From positions 310,001-374,000 of the forward strand of contig NZ_LQBP01000003.1 of the NCBI RefSeq assembly GCF_001507545.1: a stretch of DNA of 64,000 bases. Reading direction: 5' to 3'. The stretch is from Ruegeria profundi. Its GTDB lineage: Bacteria > Pseudomonadota > Alphaproteobacteria > Rhodobacterales > Rhodobacteraceae. Both the position numbers and the translations under genes were made by a program. The notes below the pieces were generated by a model. It was given only the letters and a program-made list of their open reading frames with translations. It made no database searches and was not told the origin of the DNA. How positions within the stretch are numbered: the stretch's first letter is position 1; each line of letters starts with the position of its first letter. This document shows, in pieces, positions 16,516 through 24,849 of the stretch.

Positions 16516-17556
16516 TCAGCTTGCCCGCATCAGCATCCCATACAGGTCGCGTGGATCGTCGGGGTCGGCCAGCATGTCCAATGGCTCGTAAAAATCAGTG
16601 CCTTCGATTGCGGACTTGATGTAACGCAGGGCCGAAAAATCCTCGATCGCAAAGCCGACGCTGTCGAAAAGGGTGATTTGGCGATCATCGCGACGCCCTT
16701 CGGCTTGACCGGTCATGACCTTCCACATTTCGGTCACTGGGTGATCATCATCCAACGCCTGAATCTCACCTTCGATCCGTGTCTGTTCTGGATATTCGAC
16801 AAAGATGTCTGACCGCAGAAGGATATCCTTGTGCAATTCGGTCTTGCCGGGGCAGTCGCCGCCGATGGCGTTTATGTGCACGCCGGGGCCAACCATGTTG
16901 TCGGTCAGGATCGTTGCGTATTTTTTGTCAGCCGTGCAGGTCGAGATGATATGCGCGCCCTCAATCGCCTCTTCCGGGGTTGAGCAGGAGACGACGGTCA
17001 GTCCCGTTCCCTGAAGGTTTGCGGCGCATTTCTTGGTCGCGTTGCTGTCAGTGTCATACAGGCGCACCGTTGTGATCCCGCACATTGCTTTGAAGGCGAG
17101 ACACTGAAACTCTGACTGGGCACCGTTGCCGATCATCGCCATGACTGTAGAGGATTTGGGTGCCAGATAGCTTCCGACCAGCGCCGATGTCGCGGCTGTG
17201 CGCAGGGCGGTCAGCATGGTCATTTCGGTCAGAAGGGTGGGATAGCCGGTGTAAACATCCGCCAGCAGGCCAAAAGCGGTCACGGTCTGCAACCCTTCGG
17301 ACGTGTTCTTCGGATGGCCGTTGACGTATTTGAAACCATAGGCTTCGCCGTCTGACGTGGGCATAAGCTCGATCACGCCGTGCGGCGAATGCGCAGGGAT
17401 ACGCGGAGTTTTGTCAAAGCTTTCCCACCGCTTAAAGTCGGATTCGATCTGGTCGGCGATCTGGGTGATCATCCGCTCGACCCCGACGTGATGCACAAGC
17501 CGCATCATGTTATCGACGGATACAAAAGGCACAAGCGCCTTGTCGGAAGGTTGCAT
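16516..17556 (-). CDS. Ornithine cyclodeaminase
   Basis: The 346-residue enzyme should convert ornithine to proline and ammonia using bound NAD+. The family (with mu-crystallin) is recognised by the Rossmann motif AMIGNGAQSEFQ, the preceding TEMTMLTALRTAATSAL with the substrate-contacting Arg, and INAIGGDCPGKTEL with the catalytic Asp. RBS AGGAGA lies just upstream of the ATG, overlapping the stop of the small gene before it. With arginase it forms a short arginine-to-proline route. The divergent Lrp-type regulator is the likely controller. Confidence 0.92.
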   Translation of the reverse strand: MQPSDKALVPFVSVDNMMRLVHHVGVERMITQIADQIESDFKRWESFDKTPRIPAHSPHGVIELMPTSDGEAYGFKYVNGHPKNTSEGLQTVTAFGLLADVYTGYPTLLTEMTMLTALRTAATSALVGSYLAPKSSTVMAMIGNGAQSEFQCLAFKAMCGITTVRLYDTDSNATKKCAANLQGTGLTVVSCSTPEEAIEGAHIISTCTADKKYATILTDNMVGPGVHINAIGGDCPGKTELHKDILLRSDIFVEYPEQTRIEGEIQALDDDHPVTEMWKVMTGQAEGRRDDRQITLFDSVGFAIEDFSALRYIKSAIEGTDFYEPLDMLADPDDPRDLYGMLMRAS

Positions 17557-17565
17557 CGGGGTCTC

Positions 17566-17706
17566 CTATCGGCGGGACAGGTGGAGATCAGCAATCATGC
17601 AGCGCATGGTTCCACCGTTCGTTTCAAGTGTTGGAACCGCCAGTGGCGGCGGAGCGGGGTGGTCGTGTTTTTCAAAACCTGCATGACGGTTCGCGGGGGG
17701 ATGCAT
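17566..17706 (-). CDS. 46-codon gene resembling the catalytic tail of an arginine deiminase-fold enzyme
   Basis: An unlisted short frame lies exactly between rocF and the ornithine cyclodeaminase gene. Its ATG overlaps the rocF stop (TGATG), GGAG sits 6 bases upstream of it, and its TAG is 9 bases before the next ATG, so it is well placed for translation. The product begins MHPPANRHAGF and ends PTLETNGGTMRCMIADLHL plus SRR. That tail matches the C-terminal segment of the DDAH/CtlX/arginine deiminase superfamily, where the Cys after GG(S/T) is the nucleophile. It is far too short to be an enzyme (normally about 250-310 residues). It may be a remnant kept in frame for translational coupling, or a small protein in its own right. 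Confidence 0.6.
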   Translation of the reverse strand: MHPPANRHAGFEKHDHPAPPPLAVPTLETNGGTMRCMIADLHLSRR

Positions 17707-18626
17707 CAAAAGCTCCGGGTTGGGCGGTCAAAGATGCGGCGACCCAACAATGAGGCCGCAAGATCAACCATCAGCCTTGCGGTGCGACCGCGTTCGTCAA
17801 GGAACGGATTCAGCTCCACAAGGTCCAGCGCGCAGACGAGGCCACTTTCGTGCAGCAGCTCCATGACCAGATGCGCCTCACGCTCGGTTGCGCCGCCGGG
17901 TACGGTTGTTCCGACGGCGGGGGCGATAGAGGGATCCAGAAAATCGACATCCAGCGAGACATGCAAAAGGCCATTCGCTGCGCGGACACGGTCAAGGAAA
18001 GCGATCAGGGGGGCTTTGATACCGTGTTCATCAATGCTGCGCATGTCGGCCAGCATTGCGTGATCTTTCTCTAGCCGCGCACGTTCGGCGGGATCGACCG
18101 AACGCAACCCGATCATGCCCACGCGATCAGTCGGGACTGGATTGGTCACCGGGGGAAACGCGTCAAAGCCGGGCTGGCCCGTGAAATAAGCCACCGGGGT
18201 TCCGTGAAGGTTGCCGCTGCCGGTACTGTCGGGCGTGTGAAAGTCGCTATGGGCGTCAAGCCACAACACGAATAGCGGGCGGCCCAGCTTTTTGGCGTGG
18301 GCGGCCATACCGGAAACAGTACCCATGGATAATGCGTGATCGCCGCCCATGAATATGGGTAGCCCTTTCGCAGCAGAGTCTTGCGCCGCACGGCTCAGCG
18401 CGCGGGTCCAGCCGATGACTTCGGGCAGTGCAAACAGATGGTCGTGCAAAGGCACATCTGTTTTGTCGGGAGAAACATTGCCGATGTCTGAAACCTGGTG
18501 TCCCAGATCAATCAAGGCCTGATCCAGACCGGCCACCCGATAGGCGTCTGGCCCCATCCGGCAGCCCTGACGGCGCTTTCCCGCATCCATCGGAGCGCCG
18601 ACCAATATAACGTGTTTGTTGTCCAT
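17706..18626 (-). CDS. rocF: Arginase
   Basis: The 306-residue product hydrolyses arginine to ornithine and urea with a binuclear Mn2+ centre. All ligands are visible: GGDHALS (His97), DAHSDFH (Asp124, His126, Asp128) and SLDVDFLDP (Asp226, Asp228). The substrate-binding stretch GSGNLHGTPVA is intact. Length is typical of the ureohydrolase family. It heads a three-gene unit with the small ORF and ornithine cyclodeaminase and is divergent from an Lrp/AsnC regulator, with 86 bases between. Agmatinase is a possible alternative, but the HGTPVA loop and the pairing with ornithine cyclodeaminase favour arginase. Confidence 0.95.
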   Translation of the reverse strand: MDNKHVILVGAPMDAGKRRQGCRMGPDAYRVAGLDQALIDLGHQVSDIGNVSPDKTDVPLHDHLFALPEVIGWTRALSRAAQDSAAKGLPIFMGGDHALSMGTVSGMAAHAKKLGRPLFVLWLDAHSDFHTPDSTGSGNLHGTPVAYFTGQPGFDAFPPVTNPVPTDRVGMIGLRSVDPAERARLEKDHAMLADMRSIDEHGIKAPLIAFLDRVRAANGLLHVSLDVDFLDPSIAPAVGTTVPGGATEREAHLVMELLHESGLVCALDLVELNPFLDERGRTARLMVDLAASLLGRRIFDRPTRSF

Positions 18627-18663
18627 ATGTTTGTTTAACCATTCAGTACGGGTTGCGAAAAGA

Positions 18664-18700
18664 GGTCAAAGTGTTCAAAAAGAAACCGATGCATTCAAAA
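18664..18700. promoter_or_regulatory. Candidate operator repeats between arginase and Lrp regulator
   Basis: TTCAAAA occurs at 18674-18680 and again at 18694-18700, exactly 20 bases apart, with a partial copy GTCAAA just upstream. The spacing of about two helical turns in a divergent promoter beside an Lrp-type gene fits a multimeric regulator site. This is pattern inference only. Confidence 0.35.
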
Positions 18701-18712
18701 TGAGAAGGCACC

Positions 18713-19141
18713 ATGGACGGTTTGGACAGTAAGCTGCTAAATGCCTTGCATCGGGATGCGCGGGCATCGCTCTCGGAATTGGCGGATACGCTTGGTGTGA
18801 CGCGGACAACCGTACGCAGCCGCTTGCAGCGCCTAAAGCAATCTGGCGAGATCGTGGGTTTTACCGTGCTTACCCGGCAGGATGTTGCGGAAAGCCCTGT
18901 GCGTGGCCTGATGATGCTTGAGATCGAAGGCCGTGGGACCGAACGAACGATGGCACGCATTGCCGCCCTGCGCCAAGTACGCGCCGTGCATACAACAAAC
19001 GGCAGTTGGGACCTAATCGCGGAGATCGGCACCGAGACCTTGGCGGAACTCGACGAAGTTCTTTTCCTGATCCGACGGATGGAGGGGATCACCCGGTCCG
19101 AGACCAATCTATTGCTATCCACGCGAAAAGGCCGGGTCTGA
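18713..19141 (+). CDS. Lrp/AsnC family transcriptional regulator
   Basis: The 142-residue protein has an N-terminal helix-turn-helix (residues 1-60, with LSELADTLGVTRTTVRSRLQ) and a C-terminal RAM ligand-binding domain. It contains GSWDLIAEIGTETLAELDEV, the conserved amino-acid-sensing region. Such regulators form octamers and respond to amino acids. Divergent placement from rocF strongly suggests it activates arginine breakdown in response to arginine or ornithine, as ArgR/PutR-type Lrp members do; this is inference. AGAAGG precedes the ATG. Confidence 0.92.
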   Translation: MDGLDSKLLNALHRDARASLSELADTLGVTRTTVRSRLQRLKQSGEIVGFTVLTRQDVAESPVRGLMMLEIEGRGTERTMARIAALRQVRAVHTTNGSWDLIAEIGTETLAELDEVLFLIRRMEGITRSETNLLLSTRKGRV

Positions 19142-19243
19142 ACCTTCGCAGTGTTTTGAGCTTTAAGGAATTTGTGCAACAGTTGCTCCGCGTCGCCCAC
19201 CCGCGCGCGGGATCGTTGCAGTGCCTCAGAGCAGAGGAAGACT

Positions 19244-21853
19244 ATGACCACGCAGGAGATTGACAAAGAGCTGTGGGCAGTGCGTCTTGCCGAGCGCGCG
19301 GCTGGGTTTCTCGAAAAACCCGCAGTACGGATTGCGGTCCCGATTTTTGTTACACTGATCGCGCTGGTCGTTCTGCATGAACTGTCCGAGCATGTAAAAT
19401 GGGCCGATGTTAAGGCGGATGTGGCGAATACGCATTGGACAGTCTTGGCAATCGCCCTGGGCTGGACCTGTTTCAGCTTCTTGTCGCTGTCCATGTATGA
19501 CGTATTCGCCGTGCAGAGCGTAGCAAAGGGAGAGGTGCCTCTGACCGTTGCGGGAATGGCCGGGGCAAGCGGGTATGCCGTGTCCAACTGCCTTGGGTTC
19601 TCGTACATCACCGGAACAGCGATCCGCTATCGTATCTATGCCTCGCTTGGGCTGGATCTCAGCCGTGTTGCGGGTGTCATTGCGACGTCATGGATCGCGT
19701 TTTGGTCTGGGCTGGTGCTTTTGCTGGGTATTTTGTTCACTTTTCACCCGGACGGAATATCAAAGATTTTGCCGATCAGCGATACGACTGAGACCGTGAT
19801 CGGGCTGGGCTTGCTTGCCGCACTTGCTGCGCTGTTTCTCTGGCTTGCAAAGGGCGGGCGTAAGCTGGCCTATGGCGGATTCGGATTCAACCTGCCGGGC
19901 GGCAAGCTCGCAGGTCTGCTGACCCTGGCAGCAATCGGAGACCTGTTCGGCGCGTCGATGGTGCTGTACACCCTGTTGCCCAATGATCTGGGGGTCGGGT
20001 ATCCGTATTTCTTTACGATCTTTATAGGCGCGATTGCAGTCGGCATTCTCAGCCACGCGCCCGGCGGAATTGGCGCGTTCGAGGCGACATTGATTGCAGG
20101 TCTGGGTGCCTCTGGCCGGTCTGACGTTATCGCGGCCCTGTTGCTGTATCGGTTGGTCTACACGTTTTTACCCTTTGTTGTAGCCAGCCTTGCGATCGCG
20201 GTGGCCTCGGCGCTGACACACCGCCATCACATCAGCGGTGCAGCCACGTGGATCTACCGTGCGATACGGCCGATCGTTCCTATGGTGGCCGCAGGTGTGA
20301 CTGCCGTGGCGGGGATCATTCTGCTGGTTTCGGGGGCTTTGCCGTCCAGTAGCCAGAGCCTTGGCGTGCTGCGTGACGTCCTACCGCTGTCCTTTGTCGA
20401 GGCGTCTCATCTGGCGGGCAGCACTGTCGGCGTTTTGCTGATCCTGGTCTCACGCGGGTTGTTCCGCAAACTTTATCGCGCGTGGGTCGTTGCGATGCTG
20501 CTGATGGTGGCTGGATGCGTTGCCTCGTTGACCAAGGGGTTGGATACGCATGAAGCCATCGGCATGCTGGTCTCAACTGCCGTGCTCGCCACGTTTCGCG
20601 ATGCGTTCTATCGCGTCAGCGGTGCTTCGATTTTCCGACTGAACATTCCGTGGCTGGTCAGCGTGATCGCCTTGTTGGCAGTGATCTTCTGGATCGGGTT
20701 ATTTGCCTATTCGCATGTCGAGTACCAGAACGCATTGTGGTGGGAATTCGCCTGGAGCAGCGACGCCTCGCGCTTCTTGCGCTCTAGCCTGGTGGTCGCG
20801 GTGATTGTTGGCGTTGTTGCTGTTAACTCTTTGTTCGGGCGGGAAATACCTCAGCCAGTACGGACTGAAATACCACCAGTGGTGGAACGTTTGGCGTTAG
20901 AAAGCGAAGACACCGAGGCGCAGATTTCGCTGACCGGAGACAAACAGTTTCTGATCGCGCCAGACGATAGCGCGTTCCTGGCCTACGCTGACACCGGAAA
21001 TGCCTTGATCAGCAAGGGCGAACCGGTAGGCGACGAAAAGACAGGTAAGCAGTTGATCTGGCAACTGCGCGAGATGGCGGACAAGGAAGGTAAGCTTTGC
21101 GCATTCTACAGCGTTTCCACAAAATACCTGCCGACCTTCCTCGACCTTGGCCTGTCTATTCTGAAAATCGGAGAGGTCGCGCGGGTGCCACTGAAAGACT
21201 TTTCGCTTGATGGGAAATCCCGCAAGCGGTTCCGACAGGCAAAGAACCGGGCCGAGCGGGAGGGATATGTTTTTGAAATCATCCCGAAAGAAAAACTGGC
21301 CCCGATCCTGCCCGAACTGCGCAAGGTGTCAGACGACTGGCTTGAAAACAAGGCGGGCGCAGAGAAAGGTTTTGCCCTTGGCGGTTTTGATGATGAATAC
21401 CTGTCGTATTTTGATCATGCTGTGCTGCGCAATGGGGATACGGGTCAGATTGTTGCCTTTGCCAATCTGTTTCAAAGCGGTCATAAATTCGAACTGTCAC
21501 TGGACCTGATGCGGTATGAGCCTGACAGTCCCAGCTTTGTCATGGATGCTTTGTTTGCTGAAATGATGTCATGGGGGGCCGAGCAGGGGTTTCAGTGGTT
21601 TTCACTGGGGGCCGCACCGTTTTCAGGGATTGAGAACCGGCAGCTTGCCTCATTCTGGAACCGCGTCGGCGGTTTTGTTTATGAACATGGCGAGCAGTTC
21701 TATCATTTTGAGGGGTTGCGGTCTTTCAAACAGAAATTCGACCCGGAATGGAGCCCGAACTATCTGGCCAGCCCAGGCGGATTGGCAGCGCCCCGGATTT
21801 TGTACGAAGTAAATGTCCTGGTCTCAGGCGGTCTGCGCGGTTTGACGAAATAG
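19244..21853 (+). CDS. mprF: Phosphatidylglycerol lysyltransferase/flippase (MprF)
   Basis: The 869-residue protein has an N-terminal half of about 13-14 membrane helices (flippase domain, DUF470-like). The C-terminal soluble DUF2156 aminoacyltransferase domain runs from about residue 555, e.g. FLIAPDDSAFLAYADTGNAL, RKRFRQAKNRAEREGYVFE and QWFSLGAAPFSGIENRQLA. MprF transfers Lys or Ala from tRNA to phosphatidylglycerol and flips the product, lowering surface negative charge. The amino acid used cannot be told here. The start MTTQEID is chosen because GAGGAAG lies just upstream; the preceding 24 codons are cysteine-rich and unlike the family. It follows the Lrp gene by about 100 bases and may share its transcript. 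Confidence 0.93.
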   Translation: MTTQEIDKELWAVRLAERAAGFLEKPAVRIAVPIFVTLIALVVLHELSEHVKWADVKADVANTHWTVLAIALGWTCFSFLSLSMYDVFAVQSVAKGEVPLTVAGMAGASGYAVSNCLGFSYITGTAIRYRIYASLGLDLSRVAGVIATSWIAFWSGLVLLLGILFTFHPDGISKILPISDTTETVIGLGLLAALAALFLWLAKGGRKLAYGGFGFNLPGGKLAGLLTLAAIGDLFGASMVLYTLLPNDLGVGYPYFFTIFIGAIAVGILSHAPGGIGAFEATLIAGLGASGRSDVIAALLLYRLVYTFLPFVVASLAIAVASALTHRHHISGAATWIYRAIRPIVPMVAAGVTAVAGIILLVSGALPSSSQSLGVLRDVLPLSFVEASHLAGSTVGVLLILVSRGLFRKLYRAWVVAMLLMVAGCVASLTKGLDTHEAIGMLVSTAVLATFRDAFYRVSGASIFRLNIPWLVSVIALLAVIFWIGLFAYSHVEYQNALWWEFAWSSDASRFLRSSLVVAVIVGVVAVNSLFGREIPQPVRTEIPPVVERLALESEDTEAQISLTGDKQFLIAPDDSAFLAYADTGNALISKGEPVGDEKTGKQLIWQLREMADKEGKLCAFYSVSTKYLPTFLDLGLSILKIGEVARVPLKDFSLDGKSRKRFRQAKNRAEREGYVFEIIPKEKLAPILPELRKVSDDWLENKAGAEKGFALGGFDDEYLSYFDHAVLRNGDTGQIVAFANLFQSGHKFELSLDLMRYEPDSPSFVMDALFAEMMSWGAEQGFQWFSLGAAPFSGIENRQLASFWNRVGGFVYEHGEQFYHFEGLRSFKQKFDPEWSPNYLASPGGLAAPRILYEVNVLVSGGLRGLTK

Positions 21854-21868
21854 CAGCTAGTTGAGGCT

Positions 21869-22058
21869 GGCGCGGGTGGGTGTGGTTTGCGACATGTCCT
21901 GTTCCAAGCCGCATTGGTTGCCTCCCATCACAATAATGATGGCCTTCGCGGATCGACTTCGAAACGCTGGGAAATCGCACAACGTCACCGTTATGGCGGT
22001 CGGGCGAAAACTCGTCATTATCGCAAATACCCTGTGCAAAAGGCGTCAGAAATGGGAA
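21869..22058 (+). pseudogene. Remnant of an IS110-family transposase C-terminus
   Basis: Two adjacent frames carry pieces of the C-terminal transposase domain (IS116/IS110/IS902 type). In the first, LRHVLFQAALVASHHN (to about 21934) corresponds to the usual R-x-LY-x-AAL-x-A-x-x-HN segment. In a second frame MAFADRLRNAGKSHNV and then AVGRKLVIIANTL (to about 22058) correspond to the FY-x-RL...GK...AV-x-RKLL segment. A frameshift and a loss of several residues separate them, and no N-terminal DEDD part is present. The rest of the 421-base stretch 21854-22274 holds no gene; a CCTCC-TTTC-GGGAGG hairpin near 22228 may end glpR transcripts. Confidence 0.6.
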
Positions 22059-22274
22059 ACGGGGCGGCCGTGTTAGATACAATTGCTAGAAACTCTTGCC
22101 CTGGCAGGTATTAATGGCAGCCACCGCATATCCACCGGCAAACCCATGAGGAACAGAAACAGCGCCAGTAACCTCGGGTCGTTATAACAGCCCAGCTACT
22201 GACCTAACAACCGCATGGTTAGTCCTCCTTTCGGGAGGGTTGATCCAATCTCAGCCGTTGAAACTGTTTTGAGA

Positions 22275-23036
22275 TTAGGAACACAGCTTTACCTGTGTCT
22301 GCCACTCAGTGCATTTCACGGCCAATCCTGCAGGCAGAGGCTGATCTGTGTAGAACATGTCCACCTCAGACAGCGAGGCTATACGTGCGGGCGCGGTACG
22401 TTGAAACTTGGTTTGGTCTGCCACCAAGCAGGTCTTGCGGGCTTGCGCGATGATGGTCTGGCTGACACGCACCTCTTGAAAGTCGAAATCCAACAGGTCT
22501 CCGGCAGTATCCAGGGCAGAACATCCTATGATCGCAAAGTCAAATTTGAACTGCTCGATGGTTGCGACCGTCAGGTTGCCGACCAATCCCCCATCTGACC
22601 GCCGCAAAACACCGCCCGCCACAACGATCTGGCAGTTAGGGTTTTCGACTAATATGTTGGCAACATTCATGTTGTTGGTCACCACCATCAGGTCTTTGTG
22701 GCCCAGCAATTGCCGGGCGACGGATTCGGTCGAGGTGCCGATGTTCAGGAAAATCGATGCACCATCGGGAATATCCTGTGCACAGTGCTGCGCGATCAGG
22801 GCTTTGGACTCGGCGTTCATTGCGCGGCGGTCTTCGTAACCAATATTGGAAACGCCCGAGCGTAGAACGGCGCCGCCGTGAACGCGGTCGAGTTTCCCCA
22901 TGTCCGACAGTTCGGACAAGTCGCGGCGGATGGTCTGAACCGTGACATTAAACCGAGCGGCGAGGTCCTCGACCATCACACGGCCGTCTTGCCGGGCAAT
23001 GTTCAAGATATCCGACTGGCGAAAGGAAAGGGACAC
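22275..23036 (-). CDS. glpR: DeoR-family repressor, probably of glycerol-3-phosphate use
   Basis: The 253-residue regulator has an N-terminal DeoR helix-turn-helix (SFRQSDILNIARQDGRVMVE, then VTVQTIRRDLSELSDMGK with the recognition helix and the HGGA wing). The sugar-phosphate-isomerase-like effector domain includes IFLNIGTSTESVARQLL and AGGVLRRSDGGLVG. Divergent placement from glpD and matching operator-like repeats in the gap point to GlpR, which releases DNA when glycerol 3-phosphate binds. The ATG is preceded on its strand by AGGAGCAAACC. Confidence 0.9.
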   Translation of the reverse strand: MSLSFRQSDILNIARQDGRVMVEDLAARFNVTVQTIRRDLSELSDMGKLDRVHGGAVLRSGVSNIGYEDRRAMNAESKALIAQHCAQDIPDGASIFLNIGTSTESVARQLLGHKDLMVVTNNMNVANILVENPNCQIVVAGGVLRRSDGGLVGNLTVATIEQFKFDFAIIGCSALDTAGDLLDFDFQEVRVSQTIIAQARKTCLVADQTKFQRTAPARIASLSEVDMFYTDQPLPAGLAVKCTEWQTQVKLCS

Positions 23037-23057
23037 GGTTTGCTCCTATTGCTTGGG

Positions 23058-23073
23058 TTCGTTTATGTTCGTT
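23058..23073. promoter_or_regulatory. Putative GlpR operator, glpR-proximal
   Basis: TTCGTTTATGTTCGTT contains two TTCGTT half-sites as a direct repeat with 10-base periodicity, 22 bases upstream of the glpR ATG. The same 16 bases occur inverted at 23136-23151. DeoR-family regulators of this type are known to use repeated TTCGTT-like sites. Confidence 0.65.
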
Positions 23074-23135
23074 TTTGCTGGTGGCGCAACATAATCTTCG
23101 CCCTTAACCGTAGATTCATGCTCAAATTGCGGCAT

Positions 23136-23151
23136 AACGAACATAAACGAA
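23136..23151. promoter_or_regulatory. Putative GlpR operator, glpD-proximal
   Basis: AACGAACATAAACGAA is the exact reverse complement of the glpR-proximal site, 78 bases away centre to centre and 75 bases before the glpD ATG. The pair could support looping and joint repression of both genes. Confidence 0.65.
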
Positions 23152-23226
23152 GAATCGCATTGACCAAACGAGGGCCTATACGGTTAATAAGCGCGCGTTT
23201 CGCGTTGAAGTGGGAATCATCCGGTT

Positions 23227-24810
23227 ATGGAACAGACAAACGAACAGGTTTTGGACCTTTTCATCATTGGCGGCGGTATCAACGGCTGCGGTATCGCGCG
23301 GGATGCGGCTGGGCGCGGGCTTTCGGTGGCGCTGGCTGAGATGAACGATCTGGCGTCGGCGACCTCTTCGGCGTCGACCAAGCTGTTTCATGGTGGGTTG
23401 CGGTATCTTGAGTATTTTGAGTTCCGCCTTGTCCGCGAGGCTTTGATCGAACGCGAAACCCTGCTGCGGGCGATGCCGCATATCAGTTGGCCGATGCGCT
23501 TCGTCCTACCGTATCACGCGGATATGCGCTTTGATTCCGAAACGCCAACCTCGCGCTTGCTGGGCACTGTGATGCCCTGGATGAAGGGACGTCGCCCGGC
23601 TTGGCTGATCCGGTTGGGATTGTTCATGTATGACCATTTGGGAGGGCGAAAAATCCTTCCCGGAACTGCTTCGTTGGATCTAAAAAGCGCGCCTGAGGGG
23701 CGGCCTTTGCAGGACAGGTTCGAAACCGCCTATGAGTATTCGGATTGCTGGATCGAAGACTCACGGCTGGTCGTACTCAATGCCCGCGACGCTGAGGCGC
23801 GCGGCGCAAACATCATGGTTCGAACCGAGGTTCTGTCAGCCGAGCGCATGGGCAATCTATGGCAGGTTACGGTTCGCAATCGCGACAGCGAAGAAACGCG
23901 GGTGATCAAAGCAAAGATGCTGATCAACGCGGGTGGTCCTTGGGTTGGCGACATTATCCAGACGAAAATCCGTGTTAACTCGCGTGAGGGTGTCCGATTG
24001 GTTCGCGGCAGCCATATCGTGACTCGCAGACTATTCGACCACGACAAATGCTATTTCTTTCAGGGTGAGGATGGCCGGATCATTTTTGCCATTCCATATG
24101 AGCGTGACTACACCCTGATCGGGACAACAGATCAGGATCATCCGAACCCGTCCGAGCGTCCAGTCTGTACCGAAGCAGAACAAGAGTATCTGTGCGCCTT
24201 TGCGACGAAGTACTTCAAAACCCCTGTGACGCGCGATGAGATCGTCTGGACCTATTCCGGGGTGCGGCCGCTCTATGATGACGGTGCCAGCAGCGCGACT
24301 GCGGCGACGCGGGACTATACGCTTAAAGTCGATGCGCAGGGTGGGGCGCCCGTGCTGAATGTCTTTGGCGGCAAGATCACAACATACCGGCGATTGGCGG
24401 AAAGCGCGCTTGAGAAAGTGGCCGAGCATTTTCCGGATCTGCCCGGCCCGTGGACCGCAGGCGTTGCCTTACCCGGAGGAGACTTTCCGGTTGATGGGGT
24501 GCAGGATTTGGTAGCCGGTCTAGAGGAAGATTTTGTCTTTTTGGATCGCGCTTGGGCCGAACGTCTTGTGCGCGCCTATGGGACCGAGGCCCGCGATATT
24601 CTGGCAGATGCCAAAACCGCCGGGGATTTGGGAGAAGATTTTGGTGCCACGCTGACCGCGCGCGAATTGCAATGGCTGATGGACAAAGAGTATGCGCGTA
24701 TGGCCGAAGATGTCGTCTGGCGTCGTAACAAGCTTGGTCTGCGACTAAGTGCAGATCAGGTCGCGCGCATTCAGGATTGGATGGACCAACATAGGCAGGC
24801 TGCCGCCTAG
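23227..24810 (+). CDS. glpD: Aerobic glycerol-3-phosphate dehydrogenase
   Basis: The 527-residue flavoenzyme oxidises glycerol 3-phosphate to dihydroxyacetone phosphate and passes electrons to quinone at the membrane. The FAD-binding FIIGGGINGCGIARDAAGRG is at residues about 12-31, followed by the family motif SSASTKLFHGGLRYLEYFEF. Further on are INAGGPWVGDI and the C-terminal cap domain. Length is standard. No glp transport or kinase genes are adjacent, so the substrate may come from lipid turnover or from a transporter encoded elsewhere. The ribosome-binding site is weak (GTGGGAATC). Confidence 0.96.
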   Translation: MEQTNEQVLDLFIIGGGINGCGIARDAAGRGLSVALAEMNDLASATSSASTKLFHGGLRYLEYFEFRLVREALIERETLLRAMPHISWPMRFVLPYHADMRFDSETPTSRLLGTVMPWMKGRRPAWLIRLGLFMYDHLGGRKILPGTASLDLKSAPEGRPLQDRFETAYEYSDCWIEDSRLVVLNARDAEARGANIMVRTEVLSAERMGNLWQVTVRNRDSEETRVIKAKMLINAGGPWVGDIIQTKIRVNSREGVRLVRGSHIVTRRLFDHDKCYFFQGEDGRIIFAIPYERDYTLIGTTDQDHPNPSERPVCTEAEQEYLCAFATKYFKTPVTRDEIVWTYSGVRPLYDDGASSATAATRDYTLKVDAQGGAPVLNVFGGKITTYRRLAESALEKVAEHFPDLPGPWTAGVALPGGDFPVDGVQDLVAGLEEDFVFLDRAWAERLVRAYGTEARDILADAKTAGDLGEDFGATLTARELQWLMDKEYARMAEDVVWRRNKLGLRLSADQVARIQDWMDQHRQAAA

Positions 24811-24816
24811 AATAAG

Positions 24817-24844
24817 ACCCCGCCCAACAGGCGGGGTTTTTCTT
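24817..24844 (+). terminator. Rho-independent terminator of glpD
   Basis: ACCCCGCC (24817-24824), loop CAACA and GGCGGGGT (24830-24837) run into TTTTTCT. It begins 7 bases after the glpD stop and also separates glpD from the convergent RND gene. Confidence 0.92.
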
Positions 24845-24849
24845 TGGGC

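Noticed and set aside
18643-19611. Minus-strand open frame of 322 codons opposite the Lrp and mprF genes
   Set aside because: Serine/arginine-rich shadow product with no family likeness; both sense genes are clear.
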